Source: Chromobotia macracanthus | Taxonomy: Eukaryota; Chordata; Actinopteri; Cypriniformes; Botiidae | Assembly (NCBI GenBank): GCA_036877525.1 | Contig: JAZGTH010000032.1 | Span: 2,471,501 to 2,535,500 of the forward strand | Length of the DNA: 64,000 nucleotides | Direction of reading: 5' to 3' | Made by a program: the position numbers and the translations under genes | Shown here: positions 1 to 9,430 of the stretch, piece after piece | How the letters are laid out: each line of letters opens with the position of its first letter | Numbering within the stretch: the stretch's first letter is position 1 | The notes under the pieces: generated by a model | Seen by the model: only the letters and a program-made list of their open reading frames with translations | Database searches by the model: none | Told to the model about the DNA's origin: nothing

Positions 1-231
1 AGGGTCATGTGGGCGTCCATGCCAGGGGGACTGCAGCAAATGGAGGAGGATAACAATGGTCATAGTAATGAAGATGAATTGAGGCTCAGGAACATGCCTA
101 CCAAGTCTCCATAGCTGTGTCCACTGAAGAAGAAAGGAATGCTGGCAGAGTCTGACAGCTGTATCTGATGCTTCTACATTGCAATCGTATTAATCCTGCT
201 GAGTGGCCTGCTGAGTGTGGCACTGAAATAG
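1..231 (+). pseudogene. Unassigned decayed reading frame with a transmembrane-like segment
   Basis: Frame 1 is open from the window edge to a TAG at 112-114 and reads an acidic stretch (EEDNNGHSNEDELRLR). The same frame continues after that stop through KKKGMLAESDSCI to a TGA at 166-168, then a 19-residue hydrophobic run (FYIAIVLILLSGLLSVALK) before TAG at 229-231. A neighbouring frame between the two stops reads IAVSTEEERNAGRV, so the region may be a frameshifted remnant of a tail-anchored or single-pass membrane protein. I do not recognise the family. It could equally be a chance arrangement inside a protein 4.1 intron, or the 3' end of a gene that starts left of the window. Confidence 0.25.
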
Positions 232-1020
232 TGGTTGTCTTTATTTAAGAGAAAGTAAAAGAGAGGAAACATCAAGAAGACAGTAGTTAAATAGAAATGA
301 GTCTGAGACCATTTTGAGACCTTTAGATTGAGAGGAAGGAGGTGTGGACCTAAGCTTTCTGTTTCTGTTTGCTCCTCTTGGATTCTTAATGATTTCACTT
401 TTTTTCAAAGGGGCTTGACGGACATTTTGTAATTTCAAACTATTTATAGTATATATTGTGGTCAAACTATTACAGTGATTGCAAGGTGATCACTGAGTGT
501 CCTTTATAATTTATTTCTGTAATTTTGTGCAAATTGCTTGCTTGATATAAAGACTCCACTCAAATCTAATAATTTTAGCCTCAGTCACAGACATTATTCC
601 AACTTATTAAAAGCCCAGTGACAAGCATTTTTTGCTCAAAGTGAAAGGCAAAATGTTTAAAAAAGATCTTTGAAAAATGTTCAAGTCTTTAAGTCTTTCT
701 TACCTTTATTGTTAGAATGCTCGGCATGTAAAGTCTAATGTAAAGTTTTCAGGAAATAAAATTGCTAGCTTGTTTTATTATTTGTGGTTGAGATTGTTTA
801 TTATTTATAGTATTAATTTGCTGTGACAGTTTATCATCTTTATGCTGTGACTACTTAATTTCTCTGTACCTTTTAATGTATGGTGTAGTCTGCTTGTCCA
901 TGCAGATATAAATATATTGTACATTGCAAAATGATGCATAATGTATGGAGAGAATGGAGTCTCCACTCCCCAAGCAGTAACCTACAGGGACAGTGTGTCA
1001 GCTGTGTGGGTGATGTGACC
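232..1020. other. Non-coding stretch with a polyadenylation-type hexamer
   Basis: No convincing reading frame. AATAAA at 755-760 is followed by a T/G-rich stretch, as expected of a poly(A) site. If the frame at 1-231 is real this would be its 3'UTR; otherwise it is ordinary intron. Otherwise I see nothing here. Confidence 0.3.
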
Positions 1021-1029
1021 GGGAATGTG

Positions 1030-1670
1030 AGTGGCCCGCAGTAACTTGATCCACTGCTGACTCTAAAGGAGGAGGCGATTTGACACTATCCTTCTTGTGG
1101 TTGGTTTAGACCACTGTCGCGGTGTTGTCTGTCCGGACTAACACATGTCTGCCCTCTGCAGGGCAAACAGGACTGCCAGCACCACCATGACTGCCATGGT
1201 GCCCTGTCCAGATGATGGTGCCCCAACACTGTGTGCTTGTTGCACACAGCGCCCCAGCCCAAGTTTGACGCGTCCTGAAGAGGGGCGAGGGCCGCCTCAA
1301 CACCTTGGTGAAGACGCGGGGCGACAGGGCTAGACTAAAATGGAGGACCTTGTACTGGTACACTCGACCCTCGAAAGCAAACCGATCAACACTTAGAAGT
1401 ATGCGTCCTACAAGTCTATGGACGCAAACCAATCCTGTCTGTGGAGTGCCTGACTCAAGGTACGCAGGTCAAGAATTGGTTGCAGCCCACCCTCTCCTCT
1501 CTCTTGGGTACGATGTAGAAGCTGTAGAAGCCCCTGTTCATCTTGGCTGGTGAAACAATTTCTATCACATACTTCCAGAGAAGAGTGGTGACCTTACTCC
1601 GCAGGACAAGGGGCCGCCTCCACCTGAGAGCGGACCATGAATGGGGGTGTTTGTGCCATGAACGGTGCAC
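1030..1670 (-). pseudogene. DIRS-type retrotransposon RT/RNase H fragment
   Basis: On the minus strand, 1670-1455 reads a degraded N-terminal RT segment (VSPAKMNRGFYSFYIVPK). After a frame change, 1432-1106 reads FAFEGRVYQYKV followed by LALSPRVFTKV, the conserved fish DIRS RT block. It then jumps to VRTDNTATVV, the RNase H segment carrying a catalytic Asp. The order RT then RNase H with little between them indicates an internal deletion of the RT palm. There are frameshifts and no intact ORF. The element belongs to the tyrosine-recombinase (YR) retrotransposons and sits in the presumed intron upstream of the protein 4.1 exons, in antisense orientation. Confidence 0.8.
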
Positions 1671-1679
1671 TCAATGACT

Positions 1680-1960
1680 TCATAAGGGGAAACAGACAGG
1701 GAGGAGCTGTGACTGCAACGTTCTCATGCTCATACTCTCACAGTGAGAGCATGAACATGCTCGAGCCTGAGACATGCTGAATGCACTGTAATTCTGCAGC
1801 AGGATGAAGAAGAAACACAATCAGTAGATTTGAGGCATCGGGACCGCAGAATTCGCGAACTGGAGGTCATTGGGTGAATGATCAACACCAAGATACACAG
1901 CAGTACAACACAGAACAACTATTTCCTCTCCCCACTAACTTGTTTTCATTTGCATCAAAT
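1680..1960 (+). other. Repeat-like stretch with a short charged reading frame
   Basis: Codons 1797-1877 read QQDEEETQSVDLRHRDRRI then RELEV and a stop, a heptad-like charged sequence of the kind found in coiled-coil segments of retroelement Gag proteins. Just upstream, 1720-1757 forms an imperfect hairpin (GTTCTCATGCTC against GAGCATGAAC). It adjoins the antisense DIRS fragment and may be retroelement debris. The assignment is weak. Confidence 0.25.
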
Positions 1961-2479
1961 TAAACATGGCATGAACTCTAACTGAGGAAGATCTATTCCT
2001 TGATGATCACATTCCAAAGTACAATCTACCAAATCTGACAGGCAGGCTGGGCAATACCTTTTTTTGTTGTTTCTCTTTTTGTCAGATAATCTAGGCAGGA
2101 TAGTACTGATATTTAAAAATTGGATAAATCTAAAAATATATATAATGTGCATGCGGTCAGGTACAGTGGTGTTCAATTTCCTAATATTATTACTCTTATA
2201 AATAAATACTAATATAGCTGCATGTAGTGATTATCGGTGTTCAAGCAGTTTAGGACCTTTGTGTGGGCCTAAAGATATTTTCCATTAGACATTTCATTAG
2301 AAATGTCTCATTTTTAATGTTTGCAACTGTCATAGCACCACTTATTTCCTGATCGCCACAACACTTTTCATGCTTCCTTAGTATCACAAGATGCATGAGC
2401 TCAGTTATTGATCGTCTGATGTTTCCTTTAGGAAATATAGGCTTACTGGTACACTTGGCCATGCCCCATTTCTTAAACA

Positions 2480-3480
2480 GCCCTGTTATAGAGTCCAGAG
2501 AATTGTACAGTAGGTTGAGTTAAAAGCCTAGGACTAGTTCCCAAAAGCAGGTTTTTCAAATAACGTAAACTATTTAAAGAATAGTTTGACACTGGAGGTT
2601 CTAGAGGCAAAGTTATTCAGAATTAGGAGATCTAACAATATATCAATATTTTGTCTGATTTCTTTCAAAATTCTCACAGACCATTGGGGTCATAAGTCAA
2701 ACACGCCCAACAAGTTTTTTTTGATCGGCCTTGATTAAATCTTGTCTAACAGGTGCTCAAATTTCACTGGCTGATGGCAGCCATGTTTTTCAAGATAATC
2801 CAATGCCCTCATACACAACCATGACTCCTTAGACAAAGACACTGCATACCAAATTTCTAGTCTAACTTTTAAATAGTAATTTTTTTTCACATATAGCACC
2901 ACCAAGTGGCCAATCGCCACAATTTTTATATGACCACAAATCCATGACCATATCTCATTCCTTTCCCAGGTTACAGTTGTATAACCAAAAACTGGCCCCG
3001 CCCTCCGCACGTTTCGGCATCCTGTGAATAAAAATTGCAACTTTTTTGATAATTATTTACATTTAGACTCCAGAGAATCTTACAGCACTGGTTTGGTTCT
3101 GATTGGTCATCTAGGACTAGTTAGCAAAAGTAGGTTTCACGAAAAATTTAAAATGCAGGAAAATTTTCATGGCGGAAATGAAAAAGAGATATACGTTCTG
3201 TTAGTCTTGAGCCAAGGATTCCATAGTATAATGTTGCTATGACAAATGGTAGGGTTATGAGCGTGAATGCATTTTTGATCACTGTTGGCCAATCAGCCTC
3301 TCCCCAAATTGAGACCTACTATCTGGCCAAGTTTCAAGTCTCTAGGCCTTACGGTTTGTTTTTATGGCAAAATGATAATAATAACCCCAAAAATCCTTAC
3401 AATTACAGTAGAGTTTCAGCGATTTGCACTTGAACCCATAATTAACTTTTGAATCCAGACTTTTGAAGATAATGTGTAGT
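2480..3480. repeat. Old dispersed repeat with internally repeated modules
   Basis: Two related modules occur in direct order. The first (about 2490-2580) and second (about 3067-3170) both read TCCAGAGAAT(C/T)(G/T)TACAG and later CTAGGACTAGTT(C/A)(C/G)CAAAAG(C/T)AGGTTT. Between them is the phrase ATAGCACCACCAAGTGGCCAATCGCCACAA, and at about 3328 GGCCAAGTTTCAAGTCTCTAGGCC. This resembles the fish repeats built around 'agcaccacc... ccaagtttca'. There is no coding content; the class is unknown (probably a non-autonomous DNA transposon). Confidence 0.5.
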
Positions 3481-4401
3481 TGTGTCGTGTAAATGGTGTC
3501 ATGTGGTACATGTGACTTTTTTTACTCAGAGCTGATAAAGATGAACAGAATGAATTGTAATTATCACAGACAAATTTCTATATGTTGCTCATGCAAAAAT
3601 CCTAGGAAGATTTAAACAATTACACTTTTCATGTGTAATGAATTTAAATGTGACCCAGTAGAGGATTTGGCTTTTACAGGTTGTTAAGCATCCCCTTTGA
3701 GGAAGACCCTTTTGTTTCTCATGGGAAAGAATTATTTGGTGCCCAATGTTGGAAGTGGTAGCTTGTTTCTAGACGAAACCATTAATGTCCTCTGCAAATG
3801 ACTCTTCTGGTTTCATTCTTTCTTCTTTCTACAATAGAATATTCTGAGACACTTTTCTAGTTTGGCTTCTATTAAATGAGCTATGTGATAACTGTGAAAG
3901 GAAGCTTGCAGACCCTCCAACACGAGCCGTCACAGCAAGTTGTTCTTTTGAAAGGGCCACATGGCAAGTCCATTGCTGAAAACTGAGTCTGCTTTGCCAT
4001 CAACATCTGTCAACCTGACGTGGCCAGTTATTTCACTAATGTTTAAGAACTCAAATCAGTGTTGTATATGATGCTTGTTAAGTGTTTTACCCCTAAATGT
4101 TTACCTCTCTGCTCAGCAAAAAAAATGGTTTAGAGAGAGTGATAAAATATGTTTGAAGGCATTAGAACACAACTGTTTTGTGCTTGCCTTTTTTACTGGC
4201 TGTCCAGTCTCACCAGACTAAGCATTTTTCTTGTTTAGTAGCCATTTTTATGAAGTGGTCAGCATAGATTATCAGCCTTACAGTACAAAGACTCTGACAA
4301 AGGTTCCAGATGGTGTAGTAATTTTTGATGTGTGCAGGTAAAGTTAATGTAGTGAGAAAAGCAATTCTACACTCACTCTACATCTTGACCCTCTTGTACA
4401 G
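3481..4401 (+). other. Intron upstream of the first visible protein 4.1 exon
   Basis: No coding signal. It ends in a usable splice acceptor, TCTTGACCCTCTTGTACAG, with AG at 4400-4401 directly before the first protein 4.1 exon. It includes AT-rich unique sequence without recognisable elements. Confidence 0.6.
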
Positions 4402-4530
4402 TCTCCTGTGGTGAAGACAAAAACTATCACCATTTCTGATGTCACCAACTCCCTTTGCGGTGAAAATGCCACCAAGGACATTCCGATAGTGCACACAGAG
4501 ACCAAGACCATCACCTATGAGTCTGGACAG
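4402..4530 (+). CDS. epb41: Protein 4.1 CTD exon a (43 codons)
   Basis: It starts after AG at 4400-4401 and ends at GGACAG followed by GTGAGA. It reads SPVVKTKTITISD, a gene-specific stretch (VTNSLCGENAT), then KDIPIVHTETKTITYESGQ. The VKTxTxTISD opening is seen in 4.1R/4.1B C-terminal domains. Length 129 nt, phase 0 at both ends. Confidence 0.92.
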
Positions 4531-6270
4531 GTGAGAGGGAGCCATGCAATCTTTGTTATTTCTTTACTTTTGTCAGATGTGAAAGTTCCTGGGAGCTGTT
4601 AAAAGCATATTTTTCTCTGTTGAGAATTATGGTTAGTATGTGGTCAGCTCTTTGTTGTTGTTTCTTTTTGTGCCAGCTTTTGTATTAAAGTGTCAAACAT
4701 TACATTAAATGACAATGTACTGAACACTAGGAATGTATTGGTATCAATACCTATATCGATGCGTATTGGTATCCACATCAGCTGATATTAGTGATTTTTA
4801 AGCAGTCTGCAGTAGTTGACATTGGATGTTTATTTGACTGATATTGTGTAAGGGTATGTAAGAGTATACCCTTATACTCATATATACCCTTACACAAGGG
4901 TAAGGATAACAGTATTCAGGTAGTATCCAAACGTTTATACTAAAGATCATGTTGTTGTGCCATACTTATGCCATACAATTAATAAATTACATATCATATC
5001 AAACCTGCTGTCAGCTATCATATTGGTCATTAGTCATAATATGAAACAATTGACTGCCTTGTACTTACATTTATGATTGTGTTACTGTTGTATTTCTGGT
5101 GAAGAAAAGGATACATGATGGTAATTTTGAGTACTGTTCTATTCTAGTACTCTTCTTACCAGGTGTGTTTTTGTCTTCTAATAGCCTAATGCAATGTCTG
5201 AGAAGGAGGCTGGAATGCTGTTGAGTGCTCAGACGATCACATCAGAGACTGTGAGCACCACCACCACAACGCAGATCACCAAGGTATCTGCATTCACTTC
5301 CAAAACTTTCCATTGAGTATCATTCTGAATGAGGCTCAGTTCTCAACACTTGGAAGATTTTGAACACAGACAAATTTTTATTTTTCTGAGTAAATGTTAG
5401 TACAAAACAATTGTTACAGTACTATCAAAAAAATTGTAAAAAATACTGTAAAAAAGCGACATGGCAGATTGTCTTGTTTGTGTCTCCTCCATGCATGTGT
5501 TCAAGACGGTGAAAGGAGGAATCTCAGAGACACGTATTGAGAAGAGAATCGTGATTACTGGAGACACAGAGATTGATCATGATAAGGTACACAAATCAGC
5601 TGAAGGAAATTATCTGACAAACACCATGTTCTTTTCTGTGGTCATGTATTTCCTATTAAACAGGACACTGGGTGGGATATAGTAAAAAGCTTGTTTTTCT
5701 AATTAGCCAATAGCGTTCAGTTTACATCATAGCCTAGAATACAAAGATTTTCCAACTCTTTTAATTTCAGTTTTTTTCTTTAATTTTAATATTCTTACGA
5801 TAACATTTATGCAGTTTTGTATGGGGAACACATATTGACTATTAACTGTGAATTTTGCGTCAATAAACTCCTAATTTACTGCTTAATATTTACTGCTTAT
5901 TACCTAGTAACATAGTTGTTGTAGTGTTTAAATGTAGGTATGGGATAGGATAAAGGGATGCACAATATGGTAATGCAGAGTAAGGCAATAATGTGTTTTA
6001 TAGTTAATAATGAACAGCCAATATGCTATAGGCTCTAGATAATCTCAGAGATAACATGGACAACTTAAATCACCAAATGTTTAGTTAAGGTTTTGTAAAG
6101 TTTCAACAGTTACTACATGTTTTTAGCACAGTGGTGTGACGTTGTTTGCAGGCTGTGCTTTCTGTCCCCAGGCTCTCGCTCAGGCTATAAAGGAGGCAAA
6201 GGAGCAGCATCCTGACATGTCTGTCACTAAAGTGGTGGTTCATCAGGAAACAGAGATCACCCCTGAGTAA
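4402..6270 (+). CDS. epb41: Protein 4.1 family, C-terminal domain (last four coding exons)
   Basis: Four in-phase exons (4402-4530, 5185-5283, 5506-5586, 6172-6270) encode about 135 residues ending in a stop, matching the protein 4.1 C-terminal domain (CTD). The CTD binds partners such as NuMA and membrane proteins; the N-terminal FERM and spectrin-actin-binding domains lie left of the window. Diagnostic blocks in order are KDIPIVHTETKTITYE, LLSAQTITSET, TTTTQITK, TVKGGISETRIEKRIVITGD and EQHPDMSVTKVVVHQETEI. All junctions are GT-AG and phase 0. The C-terminus stops right after ITPE: the length and HQETEI match 4.1R, while ITPE matches the start of the 4.1B tail. EPB41 is therefore favoured and EPB41L3 is not excluded. 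Family assignment is near certain; paralogue assignment is about even to moderately favoured. Confidence 0.93.
4531..5184 (+). other. Protein 4.1 intron with repeat debris
   Basis: GT-AG intron. At about 4735-4800 there is a GGTATCAATACC / ATTGGTATCC repeat stretch of a kind common in fish non-autonomous DNA transposons. At 4844-4897 there is a 14-bp perfect inverted repeat around a second smaller one. Confidence 0.6.
4844..4897. repeat. Nested hairpin in intron
   Basis: TTGTGTAAGGGTAT (4844-4857) is the exact reverse complement of ATACCCTTACACAA (4884-4897). The 26-nt loop contains GAGTAT...ATACTC, which can form an inner stem. Both arms share a GGGTAT core, so the structure may be the paired ends of a small foldback element. 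Confidence 0.7.
5185..5283 (+). CDS. epb41: Protein 4.1 CTD exon b (33 codons)
   Basis: It is preceded by TTCTAATAG and followed by GTATCTG. It reads PNAMSEKEAGMLLSAQTITS then ETVSTTTTTQITK. The first ten residues are the variable linker; the rest is the invariant Thr-rich segment of the family. Length 99 nt, phase 0. Confidence 0.92.
5506..5586 (+). CDS. epb41: Protein 4.1 CTD exon c (27 codons)
   Basis: The acceptor is TGTTCAAG after a pyrimidine-rich tract; the donor is AAG followed by GTACAC. It reads TVKGGISETRIEKRIVITGD then TEIDHDK. The family usually ends this exon in HDQ; here the last codon is AAG (Lys) in place of CAG. Length 81 nt. Confidence 0.92.
5587..6171 (+). other. Protein 4.1 intron, nothing recognisable
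   Basis: AT-rich GT-AG intron without recognisable elements, ending in a good pyrimidine tract (CTTTCTGTCCCCAG). Confidence 0.7.
6172..6270 (+). CDS. epb41: Protein 4.1 CTD last coding exon with stop
   Basis: The acceptor is CTGTCCCCAG. It reads ALAQAIKEAKEQHPDMSVTK then VVVHQETEITPE and TAA at 6268-6270. The exon continues 18 nt past the stop to a strong donor (CACAG followed by GTTAGT at 6289), so the 3'UTR is probably spliced. The short distance from stop to junction would not trigger nonsense-mediated decay. Confidence 0.92.
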   Translation, partial: ALAQAIKEAKEQHPDMSVTKVVVHQETEITPE

Positions 6271-7687
6271 CATCTGTGTTACACACAGGTTAGTGTCCAT
6301 CTGCATGATCCTACTTAATCTATGACTATAGAATCTGCCTTTTGCATGGGTTCATCCACATAACATATTTTCCTTTTAATATTACACTTTTTGTCAGTGA
6401 TGATCTGTTCTGTCCCTGATCTCTGAAAGCACTGGTGTTTATAGCATGTATCTAAATCTCACTCTCCCTTGGGAGGTTCTGCTCAGAGCGTTTTCCATGC
6501 TACATTACTATCTCCCCTGCTGCATTAAAACCATTACTGCATCTATGAGAGTTTTGTGTTGTTTAAACAGCAAGCGATTTGCAGAACAAGGCAGGTTTTT
6601 GTGGGATGAGCAGCATTTTGGATCATGTTGGAAACACACTTCATGTGACTGTATATGACTGATGAATTCATTTAAAGTTCAGTTCTGTAACTTCCATTTC
6701 CTGTCATTCCAGATAAATTCCAATATATATCTTGTGGTGCATTACCACTTAAAATTCACACTCATGAACTGTAAAGGAAGCCAGTTCTTAAAATCTTTGC
6801 CCAAACTTGAGGCTTACCACTAAAAAGAACCCAAGATCCCTCTATAAATATGAAAACGCTTAATGTAAGAGCTTGTGTTGACAGCAACATTAGGATCAGA
6901 TACAGCAATGAACTCTTTGATTTAGAGTTGCCATTAACGGTACAGAAAATGAACAGTGCTTCAATAAAACAGTTCTTCAACTGGTCCCTTAGACGACAGT
7001 ATTATTCTGCCATATTTATGACCCTTATTTTCAAAGCATTAGTCAAATCTTCAATACAGACTTCAATAGGTGCATGTGTAATTTAATCCAGATGAGTCGT
7101 CTATAAAAACCAGGTCACTCATTATTTCTAGTAAACAGTTTTATTGGTGATGTCTAGGTGGTTTAGTGTGTCCTTTTCCATCAGTTTGACCAAGTCTTGT
7201 GGAGCACTACATTTTCTTATTGGAATTGTTTGGTTGAGGCACTGCCTCATTTACCCCCTCTAAGAAAACACCCTCGGTCTTCAGCATTTGTTCTGTAAAT
7301 GTGGGGCTTGTGGTCTGTTTATGTGAGGCACTGGGCATCTGGTGCTATTTAACCTGCTGTCAGGGTGGTATGTATACACACACAGAACTCCCAGAGGCTT
7401 GTGGGTAAGGCTGCCCTATGCATGTGTTCCCAGTGCCCTGTTTTGTGCATGAAGAGCCAGTTAACCTCATTCGCTCCACCGGTGTTCATGTTCTCTCAGC
7501 CAAAGAGCGCTTTACTTCTAACGTCTTATTTACCATCTTCCATTTATTCCATGTCACTCAGATATGCATACCACAGGCATTACTTGTTTTTCTCCATGAC
7601 CCTGTTCGGGATATGTTTACTTTCTGCCTTACCAGAGATGTTTTCTTGTTTGTTCTTTCTTGCGTGATTGATTTCATGTTCACACAG
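6271..7687 (+). other. 3'UTR start and probable 3'UTR intron of the protein 4.1 gene
   Basis: Positions 6271-6288 are untranslated exon. A consensus donor lies at 6289 (CAG followed by GTTAGTGT). The best downstream acceptor is TTGATTTCATGTTCACACAG ending at 7687, with a TGATTGAT branch-like sequence before it. Reading frames in this interval (for example 7365-7667) have no protein character. Splicing is inferred, not shown. Confidence 0.45.
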
Positions 7688-9430
7688 GATGAAAAAACAG
7701 AAAAATCTGGATTATGAATGTGATAAACAACGCCAGAGCCCTCACATCCAGCCCCTTCCCATCATCCCACTATACCCATACCCTCTCAGCTCCCCGCGGA
7801 CCAACACTTCCTGTACAAGAAGGCATTCCACCTATGCACCACTGGCTGAGACAACACATTCCACACCCCAAACATCTGTCAGACCTCAAGCATTGACACT
7901 GTAGACTGAGCCTCTATACCTCTATACATCTACATCATTTTGTCCGGTATCCAAGAACAAAATAAAGGAACAAAGACCAGCTTTTATCCAATTTTCAGCA
8001 CCTCCCACAAACATGTCCATAAAACCTGCAAGACATTCCATCAAAAAGACTAATATGTTTAAAAAAAGTTTTCTAAAAGCAGTGATATGTTTTTATCTCA
8101 AATTCATACAGTATTTTTCAGGTGGATACCAAAGGGAGGGTTTACACGTTTACTGGTGGCGGGAATTTAAATAACAATTTTTTTATGTATTTTAATTTTT
8201 GCAGTAGGTTGATTGACAGTTGGTTGTTTTTGGTTCAGACAGAATGAAAGAACATCTTTCGTAATCTGAATGGATAATTCCCTTAGATGTAATCGTTTTA
8301 TCTTGATTTACTCACCCTGAATGCCTAATAGCATCTGTCTTTATTCACTTGTATGTTAAAACTTTCACATTAGAACATGTCCTGGTGTTCCATAGAAAAA
8401 TTAAAATATTTGATACAACACAAGGATAATGAAGTTTTCATTATCTGTTTTTAGATGTTAATCTTTTATCAAGCTTGTTTATCAAAATCTTTTATTAAGT
8501 TCTATATTTTTTGGTCTTAAATGTGATAATATTATTTAGATTGTCTTTTGGTCTAGGTGTAAAATCAAAGTGTTAATTTTTTACATGCTGAAACAATTTC
8601 AGATTTTTTGTTTTAATTTTACTTTGTTGAATTTATGTATACTTTTACTTTTTCCTTTTGTTTGTTGGTAATGTTTTTTTGTGTCGTCATGGATTAGTAT
8701 CCAGTGAGGATAGGGTGGGGTGTTGTAGTGAAACTAGATTCTATGGTATTCCTATTTATTTTAATCAGTTTTGTTTCTTGTTTGTGTCTACTTTTAGATG
8801 CCCTGTTCTCTTAATGCAGCGTTGATGTTTTTGTACTAGATTAAGCATCCCAAACACCAGCTCCTGACAGTTTTTAAATGGGATTTGCAGGGATAACTGT
8901 TCATTATCTGTATATTTCTACTTTTCTACTAGAGGGGGCAGTATGTTATTACCCATGAGGTGCATTGCAGATCTGCAAAGCCTTCAAAGATTAAATAACT
9001 ATGACACAAAATGCTGTGATTTAAAAAAAAAAGTGGAATTGATTAGCCAGGAATGGAGTTAATTAGTGATTACCTTAATAAAATGTGTGAAGCACCGATA
9101 GGAATGCTGAATATAATGGAAAATAATAACACTACTCGTTTGGTAAAACATACTGCCCCATGCCCAGCGCGTCCAGTTTCTAATTATCTATTTTAAAATG
9201 TTACACTTTTATAATAGTATACTGATAGTGTCCTGTACAGAGACCTAACTGTAGTTCTTTCAGTGTGGTTTTCTTAATTGTGGCATTCTTTCCTTTGCTT
9301 GTCTGGGGTAAAGAAAAGGCAGGAATTGTAAAATTATGCTCAAAGGTTTGTTTTCTCATGTCAGCCCTCTTTCTTTGCCATTACTGAATAAAAACAAATG
9401 TAAAATATTGCACCATGCACTAAATAAACT
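7688..9430 (+). other. Probable terminal 3'UTR exon of the protein 4.1 gene
   Basis: It begins GATGAAAAAACAG after the acceptor at 7687. It is non-coding and contains a first AATAAA at 7961-7966 and later signals at 9387 and 9423. The long AU-rich tract with several T-rich runs fits a vertebrate 3'UTR. I see no transposon in it. Confidence 0.45.
9387..9428 (+). terminator. Polyadenylation signals, likely distal end of the protein 4.1 transcript
   Basis: Two AATAAA hexamers, at 9387-9392 and 9423-9428, are followed by a TG-rich element (ATATATATGTGTGTGTTATATT, about 9471-9492) at the spacing expected of a downstream GU-rich element. Confidence 0.45.

Noticed and set aside
7668..7904. Extension of the protein 4.1 C-terminus through a splice at 6266
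   Set aside because: It would need a weak GA-GTAACA donor and would add a Pro/Ser-rich tail unlike any family member; the TAA at 6268 gives the expected length.
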